This document shows, piece after piece, positions 1 to 11,927 of a stretch of 64,000 nucleotides of DNA. Positions within the stretch are counted from its first letter, which is position 1. Each line of letters begins with the position of its first letter. Location: contig JAOVFP010000006.1 of assembly GCA_025738555.1 (NCBI GenBank), positions 5,332,001 through 5,396,000 on the forward strand. The letters run 5' to 3'. The notes below the pieces were generated by a model that was given only the letters and a program-made list of their open reading frames with translations, was not told the origin of the DNA and did no database searches. A program made the position numbers and the translations under genes. This DNA comes from Cyathus striatus (lineage: Eukaryota > Basidiomycota > Agaricomycetes > Agaricales > Nidulariaceae).

Positions 1-276
1 GACGTTGAGGTAGCGGCCTCTGAGCCAGTACCAGTGCTGCTCTTTCAGCCTCTTCCCTTCATTGCTGTTGAAATACCCTTTGGGGAAGTATGTGTCGAAG
101 TAAGCCGCTTGGGAGTGAGGTGAGTCGAAGGCGCCAGTGGTAGAGATGAAGTGGTACGATGCTGGCTTGAGGACTGCACTGGAGATGGCTGTGTCTAGTG
201 TGGACTGAGAGAGGCTGGTGCCGCTTAGGAGGAAGGTGAGGCCGTGTGTGGAGGAGAGGAGGGTGAGGGTGTGCAT
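1..276 (-). CDS. Partial gene, suspected fungal P-loop/Crinkler-associated family (3' part runs off the window)
   Basis: An open frame of 92 codons reads from an ATG at 276-274 to base 1 with no stop, so the gene continues beyond the window. The peptide has a hydrophobic start, then FLLSGTSLS, STTGAFDSP and a WYWLRGRYLN stretch. The order SGT-S, TGAF-D, WLRGR is what I recall from large agaricomycete P-loop NTPase families that accompany Crinkler-type proteins; this is memory of a family, not a search. The ATG may be internal to an exon rather than the true start, because the P-loop expected upstream is not visible. Upstream lies a minisatellite. Function beyond this is unknown. Confidence 0.45.
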   Translation of the reverse strand, partial: MHTLTLLSSTHGLTFLLSGTSLSQSTLDTAISSAVLKPASYHFISTTGAFDSPHSQAAYFDTYFPKGYFNSNEGKRLKEQHWYWLRGRYLNV

Positions 277-757
277 GGGCGAGGAGGAGGTGGTGATGGT
301 GGCAGAAGGGAACAAGTTGGGGTGGGGGACGTCAAGGTAGGGGACGGGTCGGCCAGGAGGGGGCAGTGATGGTGACAGTAGAAGGGAATGAGTTGAGGTG
401 GGGGACGTTGAGGTAGGGAACAGGTCGGCGAGGAGAAGGTGGTGGTGGTGGCAGCAGAAGGGAACGAGTTGTGGGGGATGTTGAGGTAGGGGATGTTGAG
501 GTAGGGGTTGGTGAGAAGGAGGCGGTGGTGGTGGCAGAAGGGAGCGCGTGGTAGGGAACGCATGCTCGTTGAGTGGGGGATGTTGAGGTAGGGGACGCGT
601 GGTAGGGGACGTGTGTTCGTTGAGGTGGGGGACATTGAGGTAGGAGACAAGTTGGCAAGGAGGCGGTGGTGGTGGCAGCAGAAGGAAATGAGTTGTGGGA
701 GATGTTGAGGTAGGGGACACATTGTAGGGGATGCATTCTCATGCCTGTGGGGACCAG
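277..757. repeat. G-rich minisatellite
   Basis: Imperfect units of very variable length repeat the core GTTGAGGTAGGGGAC, interspersed with GGTGGTGGTGGCAGCAGAAG. All six frames show low-complexity open reading, so none is treated as a gene. The core resembles bases 2-16 of the adjacent coding exon, which encode RYLNV on the minus strand, suggesting that the array grew from coding DNA. Confidence 0.7.
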
Positions 758-851
758 ATGGCAGACGTTGAGGAAAGAACGTACCGTCTACTCCACGTAG
801 ACGGCACTGGGTCGTGATCGTGAGTGGAGGAGCATCATCGTTGGTTGTTGG

Positions 852-1058
852 TTAGTCGTGGGGGGTGGGGGGGGGAGAAGTAGGCCAAGTGTTGTCACCG
901 ATTTGGAGAGTAGGCAGGGTAGTGGCAGGTATCCGTTCGAAATAAGCTTTCAAGCGCTTCTCGAGTCCCACATCGTCCTGCTCCTTTACTGAACCATACC
1001 AAGCATTCAGAGATTTAAAACTGAGGTAGGTTCTTGTTATTTCAGATAGTTTTCTCAA
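852..1058 (-). CDS. Possible short exon, unknown
   Basis: A 68-codon open frame begins MRKLSEITRTYLSFKSLNAW, has a mixed polar composition with a plausible helix, and ends in a proline-rich tail. It could be an upstream exon of the gene at 1-276, but no clear splice link across the minisatellite can be shown. I do not recognise a family. It may be spurious. Confidence 0.25.
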   Translation of the reverse strand: MRKLSEITRTYLSFKSLNAWYGSVKEQDDVGLEKRLKAYFERIPATTLPTLQIGDNTWPTSPPPTPHD

Positions 1059-2079
1059 AATAATATTTGCAGGTGATTGTTAAACATGGCAATAGAACCA
1101 ACCTTCATCAGCTATAAGAAGCAGGCCAAGTTTTATAATGTGCATACCTTTCTCTTTAGTTTCTTGTTTTCTAAACAGCAAGATCATGGTAGGTAGGCGA
1201 CTGAGTTATGGTGTGCTGGGGCGGCCCGGGGAGGCCTTGGAGAGCGGCTAGGCTGTTGGGCATTCATCATCAAGGAGTGGAAAATGATGAGAGGAGGGAA
1301 AAAGGGCTTGAAATTAGTGAAGTGGAAGTAAGTCTCATGTCAATGCAAACCAATTAACACTGACCCCATCCTCATAATAGACAGTCCACTTCTATGTGTG
1401 CACGGGAAAGACACCGAGAAGTTGTAGAATGGTGGGCTGGTATGATATACGCTACCCATAAGTTTCTGTAACCGTTGTGTTTTTTTTATCTACCATATCG
1501 TTAGTGCTCGAAATAGCTCAAATTGAATGGAATATATAGTACATAAATGTGTAGCTGAAAAGTTGTAACGTTGTAGCAATTAATAAATATCTTGGAAGAG
1601 ACTGGAATGAGAATGCAAGGAGAACGTACAGTTAGTAAGGGGCAGGAAATATGCTGTATCATAAAGGAGAAGGGAACATATGCGTAGTCTGTTGTCATTA
1701 TATAATGTAGCTCAGGATGCCGTACCGAGGGTAAGGCACCAGGACGGGTAAATGGAGGCATCTCCAGGGGAGCGCACACTGTGAGGTGGTTGTCTTGTGT
1801 CCTGGAAGCCGTATGGGTGTTTGAGGTGTCAAATCTCTCATAGTTGGTCCCAAATCCATTCCGTCTCAATAAATCTTCATCAACTTTGGTCTTCGTCGGA
1901 GGGGGGCTTCCATAGAGGGATAACGCCCAACGTCTGTCGGAGACGTCCTGTAGCATTTGACGAGCAAATTACAATGCAAAAGCCACGATGTTTACCAAGT
2001 AGTCGAACCCTACAATGTAAATAAATAGTAGACAAAAGATAGCGATCCCGCCGGCCACTTCAACTACCGCCGGCATTCT
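1059..2079. other. No gene supported
   Basis: AT-rich sequence between the left-edge gene and WD40 gene A. The only sizeable open frame is 1501-1956 on the minus strand (151 codons). Its first half (around SLYGSPPPTKTKVDEDLLRR) looks more protein-like than its second half, but no introns, neighbours or family support it. Confidence 0.5.
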
Positions 2080-3490
2080 TCACTGAAATACTTGCATATG
2101 AGATGTCTGTTCAGAAGTAGGGCACAAATGATTTTTCGGGAAGGTACTGGTAGGTGAATTTCTGGTGCCTGACATCCATACTTTTATTTCGATGGCATCC
2201 TTATCTGATGTCCCAGTTGCAATAACACAATGCTCGTCAGAACTGAATGCCTGTAACTGTAATTAGAGTTGCTCATGTACTAGGCACATTGAACAAACCT
2301 CGGTGATTTGGACTAGTGTACCAACTAACAACAGAACAGTTAATGTGACATCAGCCGCATACATATATCATAATAACTTACCATAGCCATGGGGTAATTA
2401 TGCGATTAATGTTCCCAAACACTGATCATATATACGTACTACTCCATCATCACTGCCAACAACAACCAGTTCACCTTCAAATGCCGTTGAGACAACGAGA
2501 GGTACATTTGAGCAAATGGCATGTTTTAGTGATTGAAGCGGCTGTACAGGCGGTATAGCATAAATGTTGACACCATCTCTAAGATTTGAAACAATTAAAG
2601 TATCGTTGTCGGTGCTAACGATTGTGTGACCACTTAAGAAATGATACTGGGTGAGTTAACATAATTGGGACGGCAAAAGACTAACATTCTGGTGTGTATC
2701 TCATGGATCCATTGCATCTTCCAAGGTGACATTTGATAGCAGAAACTGGTGCCACATGATTTAACACTTTTACAAATGGAAGGACAATGTGACATACATT
2801 TCACGGGATTCCAAATAACAAAGAATTAGTTCTGTTCCGTTCTCAATAAATGCAACATTTCTAGCCATGTGAGGAAGAGGAGTTGTCTCCACATATAACG
2901 TGGCCTGACCTAAAGAGATTAAGTGGGAAATGAATGGGATTTCAAAGATGAATTGCTTACCTGGAAAATTTAAGTTCCAAACCTTGAGGTAATCTTCGCC
3001 GAGTAAAGCAAGTCGACTATGGAACAGGTCAAACTTCAAGTCCTCCAAGGGGCCATCATGTGCAGAGATTGCCAACACTTGTTCATAACTATCACCGAAG
3101 GTATCTTCCTGATATCCCCATATTATACCACTTCCAGTTCCAAAATATAACACTGTGGTACCAGTTTCAGGGAACAAGGCCCAGCAGATTGTAGTAACTT
3201 CCCCAATTACAGACGCTTCCCAAAGGCTTTCACCAGTATCCAGGTCCCATATTACTACAAGTCCATCATCACCTGGAAGGGTATTTTATTCATTCGTATA
3301 ATGCTCAATCTATAGTATGAAATTGCACCTACCACCGCTGGCCAATTTTGTACCATCTGGGCTTATCTTTAATGCGCTGATCGCCTTCGAATGACGAGTG
3401 AACGTATATTCCAAGTCAAACTGCAAAAATTAATTCCTCAAAGCAAACACAAAATTTATAAGTACGCACAGTGAGAGTATCTGGCTTCAT
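2080..3490 (-). CDS. WD40-repeat protein, gene A
   Basis: A spliced gene of about seven or eight exons. Exon 1 (3470-3490) encodes MKPDTLT. Exon 2 (3333-3420) encodes a WD40 start with ISPDGTKLASGG. Exon 3 (2961-3272) gives DDGLVVIWDLDTGE and later DYLKVWNLNF. Exon 4 starts at 2909 and restores the frame. Later exons carry GVNIYAIPPVQPLKSL, GSDDGVVRIYD and ATGTSDKDAIEIKVW, with a stop at 2080-2082. Introns are about 50-60 bp with GT-AG ends; one donor near 2692 is unclear. The repeats end in IWD, VWN, IYD and KVW, as WD40 blades do, so the protein is probably a scaffold propeller. It is a diverged paralogue of the gene at 22519-24125, sharing the same order of motifs. Partner proteins are unknown. 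Confidence 0.75.
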
Positions 3491-4410
3491 GAGGAGGGCG
3501 GTATGATGGAACCACACCTCGTCATAGCAATAGTATAAGTATCCAGATGCATATCACACCTATTGTATTGTTTTGATACCTCATTTCTTCGCTCACTCGG
3601 CGAAAGTGGAGCATGCTTAATCTAGCTAGTCTAATGGAATTGTGAGTCATGTAGATAAAAGAAAGATAGAGTATGACTCAGTGAACAAATTATTGTTCGA
3701 CACCATCTGATTCTCTTATGGAGACCGACTGGCGCTTGTTCAGTGGATGGTAGTAAAAACAATAGCAGTTTGACAGCGGAGTCCATCCCATTGCTGAACG
3801 CCACTGTGTTTCATATCACATCATTTTATGGATCGGGCCTAGGGACTACCAGACCGACACCCCCTCGATATCGAAGGCTGCTAACATATTATCATTGCCA
3901 TGATTCATCAACCTTTTGTGAATTGTGGAGAGGCTAAAGTTAATTGTGATTTGTGAATGAATTCTATATGCCCATTCGAAAACAAACGGTCAGCTTGTAT
4001 AAAGTAATTACTAATTCATTCAATGCCGAAGCATATCAACATTACCATTCCCCAATCTTCACTGCATATATTTCCTCCCCAGTCTTAAGCTATAATCTTC
4101 AATTCATTTCGACAAATGGCAAATATCCGAAACATTGTTAGACCTCTCAGCTGTGACCTGGTATGTGGTAATAGAAACTTACCAGGCTATGTTCTTCGAT
4201 ATCTAACCAAATAACTCAGGAGTATTCTTCTGTTGCGCAGGCGATCAGAAGGACCCTTGTCAAAGGCATCAGTGTAAAGGGCGGTAGTTACAAATGCAGT
4301 ACTCAAAAACTTGACAGCCCCTTAAGTAAGCGCATCCGAAAATGATGAAAAGTGGTATGTTTAAGCAAATAGACACTTGAACATTTCATGTCTAACTTTT
4401 CAACTTCTAG
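3491..4410. other. Intergenic; probable first exon of the F-box gene unresolved
   Basis: Divergent spacer between WD40 gene A and the F-box gene. Small open frames at 3743-3937 and 3953-4141 (plus) have no protein-like features. The end holds a good 3' splice site, CTAAC followed by CTTCTAG at 4404-4410, so a short first exon with the start codon must lie here, but I could not place it. Confidence 0.5.
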
Positions 4411-5913
4411 ATTATCGTCAAGAAGCAGTGTAATAAGGCTCCTGTCTTCCCCATTCTGAACCTTCCAGCGGAATTGGTCGACTTGATAATTATTCAAGCA
4501 GAGGATGGTTGCATGTTGTTGCTGATCCACACTAATCGACAATTGCACTATGCTACTATGGAAGTGTTTCTTAGAAGGCAAGGAGCGCTGACCACCGACA
4601 TTTTCGGACATACCAATATATCGCTTAAAGGAGTCGTTAGTCCAGCTACAATTCATCTTCTAGTGAATCTATCCACACATTCCCAATGCCTCAGAGTAGA
4701 TGTCAGCCTACACTGTGTGCTAGAGCACCTTACAGGACTACGTACATTCTTAAGCAAGGCTTTTAGTATGGAAGAGTTCACCATAGTTCATAGTTATGAT
4801 GATGGAGAAGATACTCTGCCAGCAGAGCTCCAAGTCATCTGTTCCATCACTGCTATTCTGGCGAGTCTCCCCTCTTCTTGTACAAGTGTTGGCCTTGACA
4901 GCACCTACTCTCCACGAGTACTGTGTTCCATGGTAGCCTTACCATGTCCGCCAGAGATACCTTGCAACATAATCAAAAACGGTGTTGCAGTTGGGCTACG
5001 AAACCTCCGTACAGTGACTCACATCTTTGGTGATTCGAAAATGCTTGATATATTGTCTGTGCTTCTGGACGGACCATCGCTAGAATTTTTAAGCATCAAA
5101 GGGAAAAGCAGAAGAGATATCGTACCAATCTTGGTTTGTGGATCACTGCAGACCCTAAAGACACTCTTGATCTTCTGTGACGAACCATTTTCATTTGTGC
5201 CGTCCACCACGTCTTCCGCTATGTGCCAACTACAATGTTTATGGATCTGTTGTACACTGGAAGGATGTAAGTCAGTCAGGAAGGGGTTCATCAAGATACC
5301 AGAGAGTGTTACCGATATTACATGTAGCGAGCAGTTCCAGCTGACAGCCATCTCATCTTCATTGAAGACAATTCAGCTTCGACTATCCGATTCATTTCCC
5401 AATCCAGAAAATCATGAATTCTGCAGGGCCATAGTGAACATTACTTCCCCTCTCCAATCCACGTACATTTTCGATTCCGACACGAGCATTACCATTGTGC
5501 TTCCTTACTCGATGGACGAACATATGGTGGCCAAAATGCAGTGCAAGTGCTCCATACCCGACATTAGTGCCATATGCAAATGTCAAAAGATTGATATCCG
5601 TTTGGATTGTTCAGAAATTCTTTATCATGTGCGTTGTGTTGTCATCTTTCCCAGCCATCTACCTGAATTAGATTATTAGGACTACTTTATCAAATTAATG
5701 AAGCACGCTTCAAGGCTAAGGAGTCTAATGATACACCCACCTTATGGAAATAGCCCGTGGTTCACCAAAAGCAAGGACTACATGCAGTCTTTTATAATGA
5801 AGCTTCGGATGTACTGCCCCGAGCTGGAGTCAGTAAGTTGTTCTCCCGACATATGGATATGTCACCCCGACAGCGGTGACTTCATAAAGCAACTACTTAA
5901 AGAAATGGACTAA
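4411..5913 (+). CDS. F-box/leucine-rich-repeat-like protein
   Basis: The exon opens after an acceptor at 4410 and reads LPAELVDLIIIQAED, LLLIHTNRQLHYATMEVFLR: the agaricomycete F-box pattern (LPxElvdlII, hydrophobic spacing, tNRqLhYa). About 430 further residues of short hydrophobic strands follow, typical of the C-terminal leucine-rich-like region in these proteins. F-box proteins are substrate receptors of SCF ubiquitin ligases; the substrate is unknown. An apparent stop at 5677-5679 lies in a 51-bp intron (5629-5679, GTGCGT...TTATTAG); splicing joins EILYH to DYFIKLMKHAS in frame and ends at 5913. The spliced product is about 483 residues plus a missing first exon, usual for the family. 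The gene looks intact. It is convergent with the transposase pseudogene at 6009. Confidence 0.8.
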
Positions 5914-6008
5914 TAACAATGTAGTGGTGGAACATATATGTACGTAAGTATATACCTTGCAAAATGCATTAGAAATCCTGTAGCAATCATCTCGTAAGTC
6001 GTCGATAA

Positions 6009-9000
6009 TTAAATAGATAGCCCAATAGCAATGCGTACATGAATATAGGGCTTCAAGGCCAAAACTCCATCAGTCCATTTGCACTTGATCGCGGGGTAGA
6101 TCTGAATCTTGTTTGAGATTACGCGAACTCTCTCATCTAATAAATCCTTCCAGAGACTAACACCAAACTCTTCAAATCGGTCAAATACGCTTGGTATGTC
6201 TGCCCATTGCCTATAAGGGTGGACTGCAAATAAAATACACCCTTGTTCGTCAATTACTTCAAAAATGTGTCGAATTATGGCTGGAATTAGCTGCTCAGAA
6301 TCGGGATCTTTATAGAATATTACACTATTTCTCGATGTGTTATGCTTTGATGATAGCTGGCATCCGTTGACTATATATCGATCATATTCAATGACTCTAG
6401 TATCGTCCACAAAGCTGGCTGCTTGTAACACTTCCAAATCAAGCTTAATATCTTTCCTGCTGGTAGGCTGACATGTATCGTCTGCCAACAATCGCATATC
6501 ATGAATCAATGTCCCAGACTGAACATCAGGAAACACTCTTGCACGATTTCACTACTCCGTTTGATCATTTCGGGACATCCTGGGTGTTGTAAGAATACAC
6601 GCAGCTCCGACGCAGCACAGAAAGCATTCAACATCGATGCTTCCAGCTCTCCTAAAGATCCATCAGTGCAGGTAATATGAAGTAGCCAATAAAACTCACC
6701 AAATTTAAAGTTGATATTTATTTTTTGTAAATTGCCAATTAACCGCTCAAATGGGAACATCCACCAACCATGAATTGGTCCGAACAATGACAGGTATGTC
6801 ACCAGGTGGATAGCATTGTGATGAATGGGATGAAGGTCGACATCAGGCCTCAGTTCTCGAATTGAATGAAGATAGGCTAATATGAACTTCTTGAATTCCA
6901 TGTCATGAAGTCCAGGTTGAACTTGGTGTGATGTAGCGTAACGAATAGCAATGGTGAGAAGCAGCATGCTTTCAACCACTTTTTGTTTCCTTCCATCTAT
7001 TTCCGAGTTTTTACTTTCTCCACCACCCCACATTTTCGCCAATGAAACAGTCAGGTCGTAGTCAATGCAGGTCCACCATTAATCGGCTTTCAATTTCCCA
7101 TGAGACAGTGAACCAAAGTTTACTGGGGGACCTGCTTGCCAGCTCGGTCGGATCGTATGCAAAATATCTTCTTGTATCTTCTTTAAATCATCGTGTTTGA
7201 GAAGAGGAGTTCTAGAGAATTCCTCTTCAGGGCTTGTTCCTTCAGTATCTATCTCGATATCGGCAAAATCATGGATGATTGTATGTGCACGTTCTATTGA
7301 GTGGGGATCATCATTACATTCCCTGGGTCCTGAGATTTCAAGATTTCATCTAATTAATTAATGGTGAACTATTAAAAAGAGAAATGACTTACCAGTACGT
7401 TAACATATTGCTGCTTCTTAACCCTTCGACCAACTCGTCTCACCTTTTCTGAGACATTGAAGTGTCGACAAAGTGATTGCAACATGGGAATAGACAATCT
7501 GCATAGTCCTGAAGATGTTGGCTGGGACAACATTACTTCTAACCCTTTCTGAACTGACTTGGCCATGGGTTCATTCGTTTCCGGAGTTTCGTTATGTTCC
7601 TGATTCTCTTCCCAATTCATACCAAGGATTACACGAAAATGATGTTTGACCAGACCTAGATATAAGTTGTGCATTCCATCGACGACTGCGTACTTTGTCG
7701 GATCCCAGTATTCCAGATGGAGAAGCTCTGACCATCGAACTCCATTTTTTTTAAAAAGATTATTCCTTTGAGTTTTAGTGGAAGCATCTCGCCAGTCAGC
7801 CGCCGCTTTAAAGTGTTCTTCATATGTAACTGGCATCCAGCTGGTGGAGGAGCAGTCGATGTTATTAATATCTGGCTTCCGGAGATGACACAGAGAACAA
7901 AAAATTGTCACAGAATGCGACACACAACCTGTAAGTTTACGAGAGCCAGGTAGATCGCAAACTGCAGGAACAATAGCCTCACGACCACAAATCCCATTAG
8001 GATGTTCGTATGTGCAGCTATACCAAGTACCCTGATGATAGCTCTTGTGAAGGACGTCTACTAATGGAGCTAAGTAAGGATTTAGGCCATCTAATGATGG
8101 CTGACGCGGCCCTGGTATCAACCCAGCGAGATAGATGTTCTCTGAACGGTACCGCAAACTTGGGGGTAAGCTAAGACATACAAGAGCCAATGATCCTACT
8201 GACGCCGATTTTCCTGCCACTTTGTTGTGATAAGGGTTAAATATGTCATAGCTTATACTCCAGAGAGTACATAGTTCTTCGTTTGAGTCAATGAATACTT
8301 TACCATCAGCACCAACAAACTGACGAATTGCTACTGCTTGATTGATATCTCAAATCCCATCAACAGATATTGCGTGCCTAGTGTGATCAATCAATTGCTC
8401 TATTCCAGGGCACGAGTACAGTGCTCCCGCAAAAGCTGTAAAGTCCTGCATTACATATGGCCTTGAAGGAACTGCGATGGTTATACCATTCCGAACAGCA
8501 TGCTTTGTTAAGCGCACTCCACACAGTTTTGCACTGGTAAAGCGTTTGAAGGTACAGCGAAAAGGGTATGCACCCTTTTCATCTGGGGGATAAATAGATG
8601 CGCAGGCTTGACAAGTAGCGAATATAGTTGTTTTGGGATCCAAGTTGAACTTTTTTCTCACAGTTCACAAGTCGTCAGGTATCGATTCGAGCACAGATTT
8701 CTGATCAGCTGAGAGAACTGAACCAAGTAAAAGCTTGACCATACAGAGGATAAAGTTGCAAGTAGGCCTGGCAGTATTCGCAAAAACATTGACAGCGACA
8801 GTAAGGAAGAGGGAGGCTGCAATGATTGGATGGCTGAGGTGCAAGGGATGGTCAAAGTAACTACCTATGACAATCAAGTTACTAATCGCACTCTCAATAA
8901 CATTGAAGTTACTCACTAGTATCATAGTATTTCCCATAAGAAACACCCAGATTGCTCCAACGTCGAATGCGCACATGGATGTCCACCAATAGATTCTCTG

Positions 9001-9505
9001 CTCGTTCCTGTATCAAACGTTTGAATGAAGTATTTGCATTGTCACCTGAAGTGGGAATGAGATGAAGCCTAGCTATAAGGTCTCGTAGCCAGGTTTCTTG
9101 GTTCATGAGAAATGCATGTGCATCACTTCTTGCGAGGAACCTGGCACCCTCTTTTTGTGAGGCTGGATTCTGTGTTCCATCTTCTAGCCACTCAAAATAC
9201 ACAGCATGGATGCTATCGCAAGAACTTTCAAGATTCCTATCATACTCAAATAAATTTCGGAACATCATTTGCACGTCCATTTCATATGACAGAGGTGGGG
9301 CAAGAAACAGTGGAGAGTCTTGGGTAGGCAAGGAACAGACATCCTGGAGAGTGATGGAAAATACTTGATCTTCAAGGTCTCGAAGATCGGCTTCAGCCCT
9401 GGCTTCTTCCTTGTGCGCAAGATATTGCGCTTCTGTCATCATTACCCTGTTACACCGACTGCAATAGCAAACAGTAAGTTTCTTTTCCTTATTAGGACAT
9501 GGCAT
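6009..9505 (-). pseudogene. Tnp2-like (CACTA-superfamily) transposase, inactivated
   Basis: Starts at 9505 with a cysteine motif (CYCSRCN...H) and continues through exons around 8976-8665, 8661-8350, 8349-7372, about 7330-7043 and 7042-6009. Diagnostic stretches are YWDPTKYAVVDGMHNLYLG (Transposase_21/Tnp2 type) and HHNAIHLVTYLSLFGPIHGW (DUF4218 type). In-frame stops sit at 8665-8667, 8350-8352 and 7079-7081, each where the family has R, R/W and Q by my recollection (the last in GKLKAD-stop-WW). A one-base frameshift lies near 6510-6540. The copy cannot make full-length protein. No terminal inverted repeats beginning CACTA could be matched at the two ends, so the element borders are undefined. 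Confidence 0.8.
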
Positions 9506-10322
9506 TCTTGAAAAGGCTGTCAGTAAGGAGTGCGCTAATCTATGGTAGTGAAAACACTTACTAGACGCTGAGCTGTTGATGTGGGCAGAGTGGAGAGCGT
9601 CAGTGAAGCTTTATAGTTACTATAATATAATAACTGCAGGATACAGAATAAAGACAGGTCCTAATAGATGACATTGTGGCTGAACCGATTTACTCGGACA
9701 AACATGGTTGCTTATAAAACAAGGCGTCGTTATGGTAGGCATTACAAGGCATGTATGATTTAACACACTACTTAAGAATGAGTCCAAGGTTGACGTTCCA
9801 ACAATGAGTTCCCTAAATTTGCACTCTCTAAGTTTATGTCAATCTTTTGAAAGAGAAATTTTACCAAAACCACACCACATCCTTATGCTACACAAAGAAT
9901 GGCCTGTGTCAAATTTATAAGGAGTGTCATACAGTTCAAGCACATCATGCTTGCATGTGTGTCATGATTGTAACATGTTGATGGGATTCCAGCAAGTCTA
10001 TAATGAAAATGTTTGTATACTTTTCACAGATCCTGTCAATAACAATACTGCACATGACTATGGAGAAGTAACAGTAAGTTGTTTTAGGCAAGAGAGTAAA
10101 AAAGGCAAAGAGGCCTTCAGTGAATACTAAACTAAAGAATTGACAAGCAATTAAGTAATGGCCACAGCACAAGAAAGTGTAGAGAAGTACAGGAGGTATT
10201 TTTCATATGTAAGAATGCATACTGATACTAAAAGAGCAAAATCACATATGTCAGAGAATTGAAACACATATGACAGTGTAGAAGTGTCATGTAATCATAT
10301 AGAGTTAGCATGTATGTAGCTC
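9506..10322. other. No gene seen
   Basis: AT-rich spacer between the transposase pseudogene and the retrotransposon insertion. Short open frames (for example 9924-10130 plus) have no recognisable features. Confidence 0.6.
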
Positions 10323-10327
10323 TATAA
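10323..10327. repeat. Target-site duplication, left copy (TATAA)
   Basis: TATAA abuts the outer edge of the left LTR and is repeated at 17930-17934 outside the right LTR. A 5-bp duplication is normal for Ty3/Gypsy integration. Confidence 0.9.
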
Positions 10328-11091
10328 TGTTACGTACCGATTCTCTTCCTGTTTAGAAGTGGTTGCGAAGACACCCGGAGGGTGTGGGAGAACTATAACG
10401 GAAACCCGAAGTGAGTACGGGTGCGGGAACGTAGAGCGGAAGTGCGGAAAGAACCGTGGCTTCAGCTTGTGTGCTGCGCCGCCTGGATATCCCCAGGGAA
10501 TGGTTCGTATTTCGAGGAAGATGATATGTAACCAAGGAAGACGTTCCAGAGTATAAGAGAAGGCTTCGCCACTACACTAGGTAGTGGGAGAGAAACCGAA
10601 GGAAAACCCGGAGCGGGTTTCAGAACTTAGAGTAGGAAGAAAGTGTACAGAGTTGATACGAATACTCAAGACTACCTATTACATCTGGAAGACTACTTAT
10701 ACTAAGTAGGAACCTGTAGATACGAATGTAGAAGTATTATACAAAGGACAAGTCAAAGGAGTAAGTAGGAAATGAAGTCTTGGCAAAGCGGAGTAGGGGC
10801 GCAAATGACGCGCTCAGAATGAAGAATAAGGAACTAATCTACAAAGGCCATAATGAAACGTATAAGTAGGAATGGAAGGGAGGAGTAATAGAATGATGAC
10901 GCGGTGAGGCCGTCATAAGAGAAAGTACGTATCCGGGATACCCGATAGAAAACCCGACGGGTTCGGGTACGTTCCCGGGCGGGAACGTCGGGAATAGTAA
11001 ACCCGAAGCGGGTACGTTCCGGGAACGGACCGGGTATGTTGGAAGGTCACGTGGGAACGTCGGCACGATGTATCCGGACACGGATATAACA
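10328..11091 (-). repeat. LTR (3' LTR of the element)
   Basis: 764 bp, bounded by the inverted TGTTA/TAACA. Essentially identical to 17165-17929. A TATA-like TATAAGTA (minus) is at 10694-10701 and the presumed transcript start motif at 10656-10666. Confidence 0.92.
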
Positions 11092-11094
11092 GTA

Positions 11095-11103
11095 TCCCCT
11101 TTT
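11095..11103 (-). other. Polypurine tract
   Basis: AAAAGGGGA on the minus strand lies three bases before the 3' LTR, the position of the plus-strand primer in LTR retrotransposons. Confidence 0.7.
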
Positions 11104-11297
11104 AGGGCCGAGCCCACGAGGTCATACTGTGTGCGAGAAAATATAACTAAAAATAATACGAGAAATCCTATTGGTCAGTAGATGTTCAAATAACAGAAAG
11201 AGAGCACATCTGATTCCTTTGGCAAGGGAAGTAGCAAAGGTGTGAACTACAAGTTCCTGAGTAAGTTCCAGCAAGTCGTAGCTGAACCTGAGACCTA

Positions 11298-11825
11298 TTA
11301 ACACTGCCCATGGATGTGGAAGGACATGTGCATCAATATTCCACTGGTAGCCATTCGTTCCGGATGTTCCGGTAATGCGGCAAGCTTAGTTGCACTGCCG
11401 ATTGTATATCCGACTGAGATGAGTGTCGGAACTGGGTTGGAAGCATCGGAAGAGTTGGGAATGGATGGGGAAGTGATTGGAAGATATTGGATGAGGTCTG
11501 GGTTGGATGCGGAAGTAGCAGGAACTGCCGGGGAAAATGCAGGAAGCATTGGAAGATAGCGTAGTCTATCAAGTTGAGTTACAGATGTCATGATGCCAAT
11601 TTCCAGGTGGTAGGCAAACTCGATAAGTTGTCCTGAGATGTTTCCAAGGTATCTGGGCACGTTGTCCATGTTTCCATATTGAAACCTTGCTCGTGGAATG
11701 CCTCCGGGATCCGGATGCATATGAGGAAGTTGTGACGGGTGCCGGAATTGCGTCGGAAGGTGAAGTAGGAGCTCGGGTCGAGTCGCAGACGCAGAGGGAG
11801 TGATGGAAATGGTCGTAACACGTTA
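11298..11825 (-). CDS. Post-pol open frame inside the retrotransposon
   Basis: About 175 codons are open on the minus strand between pol and the polypurine tract; the first in-frame ATG is at 11720. The product is rich in Pro, Ser and His at the start (HPSQLPHMHPDPGGIPRA) with no membrane segment. Chromoviruses usually end pol close to the 3' LTR; here 837 bp separate them. I do not recognise the product. It may be a spliced accessory gene or untranslated sequence. Confidence 0.35.
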
Positions 11826-11927
11826 CCAAAGAATTAATGTACTTGTATCTCGCTTTTTGGATGTTATTCGTTGTTTTTGGTTTTTGTATAAGGTGAAACT
11901 GCAAGCGGATAATAAGTAACGTGAAAT

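Noticed and set aside
5677..5679. Apparent nonsense codon near the end of the F-box gene
   Set aside because: It lies in a 51-bp intron with good GTGCGT and TTATTAG ends; splicing restores one frame to 5913.
6009..9505. Complete CACTA element around the Tnp2-like gene
   Set aside because: No matching terminal inverted repeats were found within 300 bp of either end.
10571..10590. CACTA terminus from CACTACACTAGGTAGTG
   Set aside because: It is an internal palindrome of the LTR, present identically in both LTRs.
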